Position numbers and translations under genes: made by a program. The notes beneath the pieces are model-generated. The model saw only the letters and a list, made by a program, of their open reading frames with translations. It made no database searches and had not been told where the DNA came from. From assembly GCF_010093225.1 (NCBI RefSeq), contig NZ_PDWM01000016.1, positions 1 through 60,800 on the forward strand: a stretch of 60,800 nucleotides of DNA, written 5' to 3'. This document shows positions 17,957 to 25,689 of this stretch, piece by piece. Source of the stretch: Pseudoxanthomonas koreensis. Its GTDB lineage: Bacteria > Pseudomonadota > Gammaproteobacteria > Xanthomonadales > Xanthomonadaceae. The stretch's first letter is position 1; each line of letters opens with the position of its first letter.

Positions 17957-18450
17957 TTCCTGTCTTCCTCAGCTACCGCCCGCCAGGCCCGATCCCGGGC
18001 GTCGCAGGCGGCTCCGACTGCAATAGCAGCTCCCGCAAGCTCTGCTCCGCGTTCAGCGGCACCAGCAAGCTCGGCGGAATGGGCGGCGGCACCGGACAGT
18101 TGGGCAGTGTAGAGCGCGCCGATTTCGTGGCGCAGCCGGAGATTGCCAGCACGCAGAGAATCAGCAGTAGCGGTCGCCACTTCATCGGCTCGGGCCTTGT
18201 CCTGTTCGTATTCGGTTGCGATCCGGGCGTACTCGGCCGCCTTGGAGCGCTCAATGGCGATCAGCTCCACCAGCGCATCCCGGTCCGAGCGCGCCTGATC
18301 TCTTTCATGGACGGCTGCGTCACGATCAGCACGGGCGCTATAGGCGCTCCCGCGAAAGTACAGCGCGCCCAGCACCGCCGCGACCGCCAGCACGGCGGCT
18401 GCGATACAGGCGTACCTCCAGAGGTTCGCGCGTAGCTCGGAGAGGATCAC
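17953..18450 (-). CDS. Rz-like inner-membrane spanin
   Basis: 165 residues from a GTG overlapping the endolysin stop. One transmembrane anchor at about residues 12-30 (ACIAAAVLAVAAVLGALYF) is followed by a long charged coiled coil (RADRDAAVHERDQARSDRDALV). This is the i-spanin layout: with its lipoprotein partner it fuses inner and outer membranes in the last step of lysis. The partner gene is nested inside in another frame. Confidence 0.85.
   Translation of the reverse strand: MILSELRANLWRYACIAAAVLAVAAVLGALYFRGSAYSARADRDAAVHERDQARSDRDALVELIAIERSKAAEYARIATEYEQDKARADEVATATADSLRAGNLRLRHEIGALYTAQLSGAAAHSAELAGAAERGAELAGAAIAVGAACDARDRAWRAVAEEDRK
17973..18185 (-). CDS. Rz1-like outer-membrane spanin lipoprotein, nested in Rz
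   Basis: 70 residues from ATG at 18185, read in a different frame wholly inside the Rz gene. MKWRPLLLILCVLAISGC is a lipoprotein signal with lipobox AISGC, followed by a Pro-rich segment (PVPPPIPPSLLVP). This is the classic Rz1 architecture. The nested pair completes a full two-component spanin. Confidence 0.85.
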   Translation of the reverse strand: MKWRPLLLILCVLAISGCATKSARSTLPNCPVPPPIPPSLLVPLNAEQSLRELLLQSEPPATPGIGPGGR

Positions 18451-18914
18451 GGTTCGTACCCCATGCAGACGCGGTATTCGGCCTCCCGGCGGCGTTCAAG
18501 GCCCTTCACCTTGCGCCCACCGGCGTACACCCACTTGCGCAGCTCCGGGCAGAACTCAGCCGGCCCAGCGCCTGCGTTGACCTTGCGGACCAGCGTTGAT
18601 CCGCAAATTGCGGGAACCCCCGCGTTGTACGCGAGGCTCAGCAAGGCCGCCCACTCGTGGCGGCGCAGGGGCTTGTGGATGCAGGCGTCCAGCTCGGACA
18701 GGTACTTGCCCAGCTCCGATTGCAGCATCGCCTCGCACTCCGCCTTGGAGTACGTGCGGTTCTCGATGTGCGAGCCCGTCTGCCCGTAGCAGACCGTCCG
18801 GACGCCTACGATGTCCAAGTAGGGGGTCGGCTCGTAGCCCTCCCACGGGCGCACGATGGTTGCCGCAAGGGCAACGATTGCAGCCCCGGCGGCAACAGCG
18901 ATCCGGCCCTTCAT
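18447..18914 (-). CDS. Endolysin, GH24 (T4/P22-type) muramidase with signal anchor
   Basis: 155 residues from ATG at 18914, overlapping the holin stop (ATGA). An N-terminal hydrophobic segment (MKGRIAVAAGAAIVALAATIV) suggests a signal-anchor-release export signal. The catalytic triad pattern E-x8-D-x5-T is intact in WEGYEPTPYLDIVGVRTVCYG. CGSTLVRKVNAG is a usual family motif. It cleaves the peptidoglycan glycan backbone. Confidence 0.93.
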   Translation of the reverse strand: MKGRIAVAAGAAIVALAATIVRPWEGYEPTPYLDIVGVRTVCYGQTGSHIENRTYSKAECEAMLQSELGKYLSELDACIHKPLRRHEWAALLSLAYNAGVPAICGSTLVRKVNAGAGPAEFCPELRKWVYAGGRKVKGLERRREAEYRVCMGYEP

Positions 18915-19180
18915 CCCGCGTCGTCCTCGTAGGGGCTCAGCAACGCCCGCTGGACCACCAGCCGATGCGCTTCCTCCCGCCTGCGGTCCTCCCGGCGCTT
19001 GTAGTGCCATGACACGACAAGGCCCAACACCGCCACGATCAGGCCGCCGATAGCCGCTATCGTGTTTGCCGTCACCCCGGCGAAGAATGCCGTTACCGAT
19101 GCCAGAAACGAGCCCTTGGCGGCGGCGGCGGCAATGACCGCATCCGGGAGATGGTCTTTCACTGGCTGCCCCTGTCTCAT
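18911..19180 (-). CDS. Holin or pinholin
   Basis: 89 residues from ATG at 19180; a GTG at 19234 would add 18 residues but has poor ribosome-site spacing. Hydrophobic segments at about residues 26-40 and 41-62 (TANTIAAIGGLIVAVLGLVVSW) are followed by a strongly basic tail YKRREDRRREEAHR. With a signal-anchor endolysin downstream, a pinholin-type role (depolarising the membrane) is a good fit. Confidence 0.75.
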   Translation of the reverse strand: MRQGQPVKDHLPDAVIAAAAAKGSFLASVTAFFAGVTANTIAAIGGLIVAVLGLVVSWHYKRREDRRREEAHRLVVQRALLSPYEDDAG

Positions 19181-19215
19181 ACCCGGAACGGGTACGGCGT
19201 TACCCGAATCGGGAA
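19180..19215. promoter_or_regulatory. Paired palindromes just upstream of the holin
   Basis: TACCCGGAACGGGTA at 19180-19194 is a perfect dyad and TACCCGAATCGGGAA at 19201-19215 is a near-perfect second copy, 21 bases (two helical turns) apart on centre. They lie at the start of the lysis cassette. Arrangement suggests a dimeric regulator bound on one DNA face, or two RNA hairpins in the leader. Confidence 0.45.
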
Positions 19216-19448
19216 AATGTTTCGTGTGCGGCACCTTCCGGGCCGGGTGTCTAATCGGCGATACAGTCCGCGATAGGTGGCCGGTTACGGCTCCGGCGAC
19301 GGCCGCCTAGAGCGCCGTCCGGTTGCTGGTCCCGCTCGGGGCGATTCCGATGGAGTCGGCACCGCGCAAGCAAAACAGTCCCGCTCGGGAACGGCCCCGG
19401 CGCAAATAACCTTGGCCTTCCGCCGGGGAAGATCAGCTTTATTTCGTA

Positions 19449-19721
19449 TCAGCTCACCGGCCGCAGCGGTCCGCGGCCCTTCGCAGACGGCGCCACGGGC
19501 AGCGTGCGCCCCGGCTGGAACCAGACCTGGTGATACCCGTCCGCCGCGTCCCTGAGCCCGTACAGGGCCCACAAGCCGCCTTCCGCGTCCGCCTGTACCG
19601 CCAGCACGCCTTCCACCTCGCCCGCAGGATCAAGGTAGTCGGCGTCCAGTACGTGAGTTTCACCGGGGCCGACGATAACCACGCCCTCGGGGGCGAACTC
19701 AACCTCCGGCTCGTCGGTCAT
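19449..19721 (-). CDS. Small acidic protein at the head of the late operon
   Basis: 90 residues with GGAG eight bases before the ATG. Sequence is acidic with beta-type segments (EGVVIVGPGETHVL, VEGVLAVQADAEGGLWAL). It lies between the Q-position gene and the holin, so it is the likely first late gene. The 19,216-19,448 interval downstream holds only the palindromes and no gene. No family recognised. Confidence 0.5.
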   Translation of the reverse strand: MTDEPEVEFAPEGVVIVGPGETHVLDADYLDPAGEVEGVLAVQADAEGGLWALYGLRDAADGYHQVWFQPGRTLPVAPSAKGRGPLRPVS

Positions 19722-19876
19722 GTCGGGCTCCGTTATGGGCGCCCGCCGGGTCTGGCATTGCCCGGCGGCGCGTAGGTCGCTTAGAAGCGGGCGTCCGGCT
19801 AGAGGCTGTGCGGGCGAAGCTTTGAGGATTCTCTCCTCCTACGCCCATATAGCCCCGGTTTTCCGGCATGGGGATT

Positions 19877-20497
19877 TCAGGCGCCGATTCTCTTCAGGTC
19901 CGGAGAAGTAACGCCGCGCCCGCCCTTCACTGGCAGGGGCATAGCCACGTAGCAGCCATTCCCGGACGGGTCCACCTCGCCGCCAAAGCCACGCCCCACG
20001 CCCATGGACGAGACGGGGCGCGCCGCCTCGATGTGCCGATCCCGCATCCACACCCGCCGCACTTCCACCTGTAGCCGGACCCAGTACTCGTCCAAGCTGG
20101 CCCGGCACGCAGCGTAGACGTAGTTCCGCAGCTTCCGGTACGTCTTAGGGTCCACGCCCGCCACGTCGGCCACGTCCTGCCCGGCGATCACCCATCGGGC
20201 GTTGTGCAGCCGGTAGTAGGCGTCCCAGCCCGCCAGCGCGCCCATCTCCTCGGCAGGCAGGCCCGCACGCACGATGCCCGACTCGGCAGCGGCGACCGCG
20301 TAGGCCACGCACCAGTCGCGCACCGGCCGGCGCATGTGGCTGTCCCCGGCCAGAACCGTGCGGTACATGGCCCAGTTGGGGAAGCCGTTTGACCACTCCA
20401 GCCGCACGGACCGGTCGGCGTCGATGATCTTGTCGGTGATCTCGCCGCACAGGTACGACTCAAAATCCAGCCCGCGCAGGGTGTAGTCGCTGCTCAT
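19877..20497 (-). CDS. Last early-left gene, in the position of a Q antiterminator
   Basis: 206 residues from ATG at 20497, overlapping the exonuclease stop (ATGA). Helical protein; the segment around DVAGVDPKTYRKLRNYVYAAC could be a DNA-binding helix-turn-helix. In lambdoid phages the last early gene before the lysis cassette encodes Q, and this gene is exactly there, followed by a gene-poor 155-base gap that could hold the late promoter. I do not recognise Q sequence signatures, so the role is a positional hypothesis. Confidence 0.45.
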   Translation of the reverse strand: MSSDYTLRGLDFESYLCGEITDKIIDADRSVRLEWSNGFPNWAMYRTVLAGDSHMRRPVRDWCVAYAVAAAESGIVRAGLPAEEMGALAGWDAYYRLHNARWVIAGQDVADVAGVDPKTYRKLRNYVYAACRASLDEYWVRLQVEVRRVWMRDRHIEAARPVSSMGVGRGFGGEVDPSGNGCYVAMPLPVKGGRGVTSPDLKRIGA

Positions 20498-21231
20498 GCC
20501 GCCCCCACAACCTTTGCCGAGCCCGGTTCGCACGCCACGGCCCGCGACCAGCTGCCGCATTCCTTGCACTGGAACCGCTGGTAACGCCGCGTCTTGCTGT
20601 GCTGGTAGCCGCGTGCCTGCAACTTCCCGCTGCCGCACGATGGGCAGACGTGGCCGCCGTCGATGGCGAAGTTCGGCAGGCCGCGCACCCAGCCGCCGGC
20701 ACGCATCCGGTCGAACTCTTCCTCCGTGATGAGCACGTCCAGCTCGTTGTATTCCTGCATCTTCCGCCGCGCTTCGCGGTTGCCGTCCATGACCGCCTTC
20801 CACAGCCCGAAGCCGCCCGTGTCCAGCTTCCCCTTCTCCCCCAGCCACAGCCGGCGTGATTCCAGCTTGTTCGACAGCATGAAGGCGTCCCGCTTCTGCG
20901 AGCGCATCAAGTCCACGTTGGCGTAGGGCGATGGGCGCTTCATGCCCGCCCGCTGAAACTCCGAATGGAGCCATCGCGTGTCGAAGCGCTGCGAGTTCCA
21001 CCCCACAACCGCGTCCGCCTCGCTCAGCAGCCGGTGCGCAGCCCTGACCATGCGCTCCCGCCCCTTCCACTCGGCGTAGAACAGCACGTCATCGGACTTG
21101 TGCCACTTGGCCGCGAAACACAGCACGCCACCCCAATCCACAACCTGCGACGGGCCGAACGACTGGTTGAACATGCCCCATGTGTAGACGAGGGCTGGGC
21201 GCGTTTCCAGGTCCAGAATCAGAATCTTCAT
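20494..21231 (-). CDS. DEDDy-type 3'-5' exonuclease-like protein with zinc ribbon
   Basis: 245 residues. The RNase H-like fold carries ExoI DLET (about 7-10), ExoII VVGWNSQRFD and ExoIII YNELD, so all acidic ligands and the Tyr appear present. The C-terminus has a zinc ribbon CPSCG...CKECG. It resembles free-standing proofreading-type exonucleases of phages that use the host polymerase. Coupled to both neighbours by ATGA overlaps. Confidence 0.8.
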   Translation of the reverse strand: MKILILDLETRPALVYTWGMFNQSFGPSQVVDWGGVLCFAAKWHKSDDVLFYAEWKGRERMVRAAHRLLSEADAVVGWNSQRFDTRWLHSEFQRAGMKRPSPYANVDLMRSQKRDAFMLSNKLESRRLWLGEKGKLDTGGFGLWKAVMDGNREARRKMQEYNELDVLITEEEFDRMRAGGWVRGLPNFAIDGGHVCPSCGSGKLQARGYQHSKTRRYQRFQCKECGSWSRAVACEPGSAKVVGAA

Positions 21232-21701
21232 GCGGCGTATCTCCACACGTAGCCACGGTGATGGGGCCGCTCGCCCTTTAGTACCTTGTTGACCAGCGAC
21301 TGCTGAAACCCCAATGCCTTAACCGCAGCCTGCGATCTGGCCCACACTCCGGCACCAGTCTCCCAATTGACCCCGATTACCGGAGTCTCCGGGCAGGCAT
21401 GGAGGCCGGTATCCAGCGCGTGACGAATGTTCTGGCTGCGCGTGCACCACTCCAAGTTCGCCGGGTCGTTGTTGTCCTTGTTTCCGTCGATGTGGTTCAC
21501 ATCGGTCATGCCGCATGGGTCGCCAACCCACGCCAGCGCAACGGCGCGGTGCACTGGAAGGAATTTCTCATCCGCCTTGACGCCGAGATAGCCGCTCCGG
21601 TTTCGGTATTGCGCCAGCTCCCTCCCGGTGCGACTCCATATGCGTCCACTACGCGAAACGCGGTAGCCATCGAATCCGGGGATCTCGCGGATGTCGCGCA
21701 T
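21228..21701 (-). CDS. HNH homing-type endonuclease with NUMOD-like domains
   Basis: 157 residues. The N-terminus (IPGFDGYRVSRSGRIWS) is a NUMOD4 motif; VNHIDGNKDNNDPANLEW is the HNH core and a NUMOD-like DNA-binding tail follows (KALGFQQSLVNKVLKG). These are free-standing mobile nucleases. It is spliced between two genes yet keeps 4-base overlaps at both ends. Confidence 0.88.
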   Translation of the reverse strand: MRDIREIPGFDGYRVSRSGRIWSRTGRELAQYRNRSGYLGVKADEKFLPVHRAVALAWVGDPCGMTDVNHIDGNKDNNDPANLEWCTRSQNIRHALDTGLHACPETPVIGVNWETGAGVWARSQAAVKALGFQQSLVNKVLKGERPHHRGYVWRYAA

Positions 21702-22264
21702 CAGCTCCCCTCCCCCGCCATCGCCGCGGTCGCAGCCACATAGGCCGCGTGGTCGTGCTCGGCGTCCAGCAGAACGCGCTTGTCGCCGATGACAACGTGC
21801 GGCGGGAGCAATACGGATTCGGAACGATTGGCGAACGCTTCGCCCGCCTTCAGCCCCGCCGTTGCTGCATCTTCGTCGTGTAGCTCGATCAATGCGGCAA
21901 CGATTGGCGAGTCGGGCAGGTCGGCGGAAAGCGTCGGCACGTTGCGGGCACCGGGGGCAATGGGGGCTCCGGCCGCTTCCAGTTCCTTTTGCAGCAGCGC
22001 CAGGGCCCGCCATGCAAGTTTGGTGGAGTGCAGCACCCCATCGGCGTCTGCCGTCCCGCGTTGCAGGAAGTGCCGCAGCAGCGCGTCGGCTTCATCGCCG
22101 GACTTGGCGCGGTCCCAATGCAGCACGTCGCCGGGGTTGTGCTGGTCGTTCCCCTTGGCCGACAGCGCGGCGATTGCCACAAGGGCGCTCGGGAAGTAGT
22201 CAAGGCACCCGCGCGCGAGCGGGATGTGTTTACGTTCGGCTGGATCGTCGGTCAGCATTCGCAC
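21701..22264 (-). CDS. dATP/dGTP pyrophosphohydrolase-like protein (MazG-type, DUF5664)
   Basis: 187 residues. Residues ~15-95 (ARGCLDYFPSALVAIAALS, GNDQHNPG, LHWDRAKSGDEADALLRHF, STKLAWRALALLQ) match the all-helical fold known as the dATP/dGTP diphosphohydrolase N-terminal domain, related to MazZ. The acidic ExxD-type metal sites are in DEAD. It would hydrolyse a dNTP to dNMP and pyrophosphate. The C-terminal ~90 residues are unassigned. No PurZ or DatZ partner is present. Confidence 0.65.
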   Translation of the reverse strand: MRMLTDDPAERKHIPLARGCLDYFPSALVAIAALSAKGNDQHNPGDVLHWDRAKSGDEADALLRHFLQRGTADADGVLHSTKLAWRALALLQKELEAAGAPIAPGARNVPTLSADLPDSPIVAALIELHDEDAATAGLKAGEAFANRSESVLLPPHVVIGDKRVLLDAEHDHAAYVAATAAMAGEGS

Positions 22265-22311
22265 GTCCCATTGGGGTTTGTGCGATTGAACCGGCTATGT
22301 GTGCAACTGTC

Positions 22312-22572
22312 CTAGCCGACCTTGCAAATCCTGTCGCGGTGCCGGTGCGCCATGTGGTACACCGTCCGCGTTGCGACCCCCAGCCGTTCCGCAGCGACTA
22401 CCCGGCCCAGCGGCAACAGCTCCGCCGCCTGTGCATCCCTCATCCGCCGCTCATGCTCGCGCCGAGCCTTGCCGACAAGCTCCCCTAGCGCAAGCTCAAA
22501 CTCCCAGCCTGCCCCAAGCTCCGCAGCCGCCGCCTCGCACAGCAGGACCATCGTTAGCTCAACCTGCGCCAT
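22312..22572 (-). CDS. Small helix-turn-helix protein
   Basis: 86 residues. The C-terminal ~35 residues (LGRVVAAERLGVATRTVYHMAHRH) form a resolvase-type helix-turn-helix; the N-terminal half is a charged helix. Likely a DNA-binding accessory of the replication/recombination operon. Confidence 0.55.
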   Translation of the reverse strand: MAQVELTMVLLCEAAAAELGAGWEFELALGELVGKARREHERRMRDAQAAELLPLGRVVAAERLGVATRTVYHMAHRHRDRICKVG

Positions 22573-22573
22573 G

Positions 22574-23047
22574 TCAGCCCCCTTGCCGATACCCGCACAG
22601 CCCGATCAGCAGCGCATCCGCCCGACCACAGTCTTTCTTCCGGCTCAGCGGGGCCAGCGGCATCAACTGCTGCGCCACCGTGCGCGCCATGTCCTTTTCC
22701 TTGCCGATCAGGTCAAACGCCCGCTTCCACCGCTGCGGCGTGACCTCAGTCACCGGGAATTTCAGTGCCGCCAATGCGCCCATGACGGCCCCAGCCGCCT
22801 TGCCGAAGTTGAACATGGACGACACGCCCTGCCCCGGCATCGCGCCGACCAGCTCAATGAAGGCCGGGCACGGCGGGCACTCGCGCAGGATTCGGGCGAC
22901 CTCGGCAGAGTTGATCTGCTGCTTACTCCCCGTGCCGCGCCCCATCGTGGGCATGTCCCACACCTCGGCATACTCGCCGTTGCGCAGCAGGGCGATGGCG
23001 CCGGACAGGCCGGGGTCGATTCCGATGGCGAAGCGGACGGCCGTCAA
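22574..23047 (-). CDS. RuvC-like Holliday junction resolvase
   Basis: 157 residues from a TTG overlapping the upstream stop (TTGA). IGIDPGLSGA holds the first catalytic Asp, PAFIELVGAM the Glu and KDCGRADALLIG the closing Asp pair, all in RuvC order. VTPQRWKRAFDL is a usual phage RuvC segment. It would cleave four-way junctions made during recombination-dependent replication and packaging. Confidence 0.85.
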   Translation of the reverse strand: MTAVRFAIGIDPGLSGAIALLRNGEYAEVWDMPTMGRGTGSKQQINSAEVARILRECPPCPAFIELVGAMPGQGVSSMFNFGKAAGAVMGALAALKFPVTEVTPQRWKRAFDLIGKEKDMARTVAQQLMPLAPLSRKKDCGRADALLIGLCGYRQGG

Positions 23048-23223
23048 GCAAGCGCCATCCCGCGCACTTCCGGCAGCGGATGCGGCACATGCTCCGCCTG
23101 CGCGGTCGGCGCTTCGTCTATCGGCCGAATCTCCACCATCGTCCCCGGCAGCAGGCTATGCACGCCAAGCGGCCGGACCACGACAGCCCCATGCTCGTTG
23201 CGCTCCACCATCCCGTACTCCAT
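23044..23223 (-). CDS. Small hypothetical early protein
   Basis: 59 residues from ATG at 23223, two bases after the preceding stop. A short beta-like segment (GAVVVRPLGVHSLLPGTMVEIRP) and no known motif. Real by its tight packing in the operon. Confidence 0.45.
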   Translation of the reverse strand: MEYGMVERNEHGAVVVRPLGVHSLLPGTMVEIRPIDEAPTAQAEHVPHPLPEVRGMALA

Positions 23224-23225
23224 CG

Positions 23226-23489
23226 TCACACCCTCCACGCCAGTTGTGCGCCGGGCGTTGCGAACGCAGGCGCCCACTCCCGGAACATGCGAGACAGCGC
23301 CGATTCCTCCCGGTCCCTCGGGCACAGCGGCTCGACCCGGCGAATGTCCATCCGGCTTGCCATCTTCTTAAGCGACAGGTCAGTGCGCCCCATCGCCACG
23401 GCAAGCGCGGCAATGTCGGCCGTCGGGTACTCCTGAGCCAATCGCGCCTTGTCGGCCGGCGTCCAGGGGCGGTATACGTCAACGCTCAT
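23226..23489 (-). CDS. Small Myb/HTH-like early protein
   Basis: 87 residues. The N-terminus (YRPWTPADKARLAQEYPTAD, then AALAVAMGRTDLSLKKMAS) looks like a SANT/Myb-type three-helix domain as seen in phage DNA-binding or nuclease accessory proteins. It overlaps the Ref-like gene upstream by four bases. Confidence 0.5.
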   Translation of the reverse strand: MSVDVYRPWTPADKARLAQEYPTADIAALAVAMGRTDLSLKKMASRMDIRRVEPLCPRDREESALSRMFREWAPAFATPGAQLAWRV

Positions 23490-23752
23490 CCGTAAATCCT
23501 CCGCAGGGTTTCGTTCAGCGCGTCCAGTTCATCCATCTTCCGGATGCGCCATAGGGTTTTGTCGCCATGCCAGCCGTTCGGGCCTTGGTGGCAGTGCCAG
23601 CACAGCGCCACCGTGGTGAAGTGGTCGCCCTGCTGTATGTGGTGGGCCGCGCTTGGCGGCGGGGCATTGCACACGACGCAGGCCGCCGACTTGACCGCAG
23701 CCATGTGCGCCGACTCGCCCCGCGTGTGGGCCTTGGAGTTTTTGGAGCGCAT
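23486..23752 (-). CDS. Ref-like HNH recombination nuclease
   Basis: 88 residues. CVVC, then AAHHIQQGDHFTTVALC and CHQGPNGWHGDK make a compact zinc-HNH core resembling the phage P1 Ref family, RecA-dependent nucleases that enhance recombination. It is shorter than P1 Ref (186 residues) because the disordered N-terminus is reduced. Neighbouring NinB- and RuvC-like genes support a recombination role. Confidence 0.7.
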   Translation of the reverse strand: MRSKNSKAHTRGESAHMAAVKSAACVVCNAPPPSAAHHIQQGDHFTTVALCWHCHQGPNGWHGDKTLWRIRKMDELDALNETLRRIYG

Positions 23753-24183
23753 CAGGCGGCCTCCTGTGCCGGGAACTCCAACGCCACGCCGCGCGACAGG
23801 AAGTCGGCCTGTACGGCTTCCAAGTATTTAGATAGCTGCGGCTTGGTCATCAGCGAAGTCACCGGCAGGTACTTCATCGCCGACAGCTTCTGTTCGTAGC
23901 TCAGCCCCTTCAACGCGCCGTCATAGAACGCACGGAACTCCGCGTCCTCCGCCCGAAGGATCGGGACGCCGTGGTGTAGCTTGCAGTACGCCTTCCACCC
24001 CAGCTCGTCGTCCTCCCGGCATTCGCGGGCAAGTTGCTGATACCAGGCGTGGCTGATTGCGTTCTGGTCCAGCGAGCGGGCCTTGCCGGTCCGCACGTTC
24101 AGCCGCAGGAATCGGTGCGCGCGGTACTGCTCGCGCAGCTCGCCGATAGCCGATTGCAGCGCCGTATCACTGTTGACGATCAT
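23752..24183 (-). CDS. NinB/Orf-like recombination mediator
   Basis: 143 residues from ATG at 24183. The core SLDQNAISHAWYQQLAREC, YCKLHHGVPI and SYEQKLSAMKYLPVTSLMTK follows the NinB (lambda Orf) pattern. Lambda Orf helps load strand-exchange protein onto SSB-coated DNA. It fits with the ERF annealing protein and SSB-like gene of the other early operon. Confidence 0.75.
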   Translation of the reverse strand: MIVNSDTALQSAIGELREQYRAHRFLRLNVRTGKARSLDQNAISHAWYQQLARECREDDELGWKAYCKLHHGVPILRAEDAEFRAFYDGALKGLSYEQKLSAMKYLPVTSLMTKPQLSKYLEAVQADFLSRGVALEFPAQEAA

Positions 24184-24367
24184 TTCCACTGTGCTTCTCC
24201 GCTTCCTGTTTCGCCGCATCCGGCGTATCGAATCCGCCCAAGCAATCCTCTACCCTGTTCCGATCCCGCCCCAGCAAGTACCGCGTGCCGTTCGGGCCTG
24301 CGCATCGCCGGATGAAGTACGGCGGCGATACGATCAGGTCGGGGTCGGGGGTTTTGGTCCATTTCAC
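24167..24367 (-). CDS. Small hypothetical early protein
   Basis: 66 residues from a GTG that overlaps the helicase stop as GTGA. Pattern PYFIRRCAGPNGTRYLLGRDR then LGGFDTPDAAKQEAEKH resembles small single-domain phage proteins with a beta-beta-alpha fold. No function known. Confidence 0.5.
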   Translation of the reverse strand: MKWTKTPDPDLIVSPPYFIRRCAGPNGTRYLLGRDRNRVEDCLGGFDTPDAAKQEAEKHSGNDRQQ

Positions 24368-25689
24368 AAATCCCCCCAATCCGCATCTTTCTTCGCGTCC
24401 GCCCACTCGCTTGTGCCGCCCGTGAATCGGCAGGCGTGCAATTCGTCCTCTAGGCGGATCAGCCCGGTCGGGCCGTTGCGCTGAATCGCCAGGTCAAGGC
24501 GCAACCCCTTGGGCGCGGCCTTGTCGTAGTAGCTGGGCCGGTGCAGCAGGAACATGGCATCCAAGTCCTGTTCAATCGCACCGGAATCACGCGCGTCGGA
24601 CGGGCGCGGAGCGCGCACCGTTCCGCCCTGCTCGCTGCCACGGTTCAACTGGAACACGAGAATCACGGGGATTCGCAGTTCCTTGGCGATGATCTTCACC
24701 CGGCGCGTGGCGTGGGCAATCGCAAGGTCGTGACGGTCGGCCTTGGGAAGCCGCAGCAGGCCCAGGTAGTCGATGCACAGCAGGTCAAGCTGGCCGCAGG
24801 CGTGAAGCTGGCGAGCCTGTGCTTCGATCTGCTCGATGGTCACGTCCGTGCGGTCGGAAATCAGCAGCGGTGCGTTGCGAAGGTCTTTGATCGCCACGGT
24901 CAACTGCCCGGTTGCCTCGGGCGCGGAGTCCATCAAGCGCGGGCGCTGCAACAGCGTTGACGGAACGCCCGACCGGGCGCACACCATCCGCTGCATCAAT
25001 TCCTCGTCGCTCATCTCCAGCGACCACACCGCCACGCTTTTCGCCGGCCACTCGGGCTGCCCGTCACGCAACGGCGGGCAAGCGACGTTGGCGCAAATGT
25101 TCATCGCCAACACGGTCTTGCCCATCTTGGCTCGCGCGCCGATGCCATACACCCGGCCCGGTTGCAGCCCGCCGGTCATCTCGTCAATCAGCGGGAACCC
25201 GGTGCGCAGGCCCATCAGCGCATCGCCCGCCTCGTACCGCACCATGACCGAATCCCACATGCGCTGTAGCGCCGCACGGGCCGGGACGGCGGTCGCAGGC
25301 TGCGAGGACAGCAGCGCAGTCATGGCGGCTTGCGTGGTCGGCATGTCGCCGGTCTGCGCACCCTGTCGGCAGACTTCGCGGAACCGGCGGTCCAGCGCCG
25401 CCCCCTGCACCTTCTCAGCCCAGCCGCGAACGTTGGACGACCCGGCGGTGTTGGCCGCAAGGCTCACGACCTCGGCGCAGTCCGTCACGCCCTGGCGCTC
25501 GGCCTCGTCGCCAATCACGATGGCGTCAAGGTCGGCAGCGGACCGGGCCACGTCGCCGCACAGGCGGTACAGGTTCGCCAGCCGCAGCGTCGGGAAGTCC
25601 TCCGGCCGCAGCATGTCGGCAACCTGCCAGTAAGCATCCTTGCCGCCCAGCAGGATTCCGCCAATCACGTTCTCGGCTGCGAGGCTCAT
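24364..25689 (-). CDS. Replicative DnaB-like DNA helicase
   Basis: 441 residues from ATG at 25689. The N-terminal collar domain (residues 1-~100) begins AAENVIGGILLGG. The RecA-like motor has Walker A ARAKMGKT (Lys and Thr kept; first Gly of the loop replaced), Walker B LLCIDYLGLL, and the DnaB signature around VILVFQLNRGSEQ. It unwinds DNA at the phage fork. The DUF1376 gene upstream is the likely loader or initiator; no primase gene is seen, so host DnaG is probably used. Confidence 0.92.
   Translation of the reverse strand: MSLAAENVIGGILLGGKDAYWQVADMLRPEDFPTLRLANLYRLCGDVARSAADLDAIVIGDEAERQGVTDCAEVVSLAANTAGSSNVRGWAEKVQGAALDRRFREVCRQGAQTGDMPTTQAAMTALLSSQPATAVPARAALQRMWDSVMVRYEAGDALMGLRTGFPLIDEMTGGLQPGRVYGIGARAKMGKTVLAMNICANVACPPLRDGQPEWPAKSVAVWSLEMSDEELMQRMVCARSGVPSTLLQRPRLMDSAPEATGQLTVAIKDLRNAPLLISDRTDVTIEQIEAQARQLHACGQLDLLCIDYLGLLRLPKADRHDLAIAHATRRVKIIAKELRIPVILVFQLNRGSEQGGTVRAPRPSDARDSGAIEQDLDAMFLLHRPSYYDKAAPKGLRLDLAIQRNGPTGLIRLEDELHACRFTGGTSEWADAKKDADWGDL

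Noticed and set aside
21701-22264. Evidence that the phage has a 2-aminoadenine genome
   Set aside because: Only the pyrophosphohydrolase-like gene is present; PurZ and DatZ are absent here.
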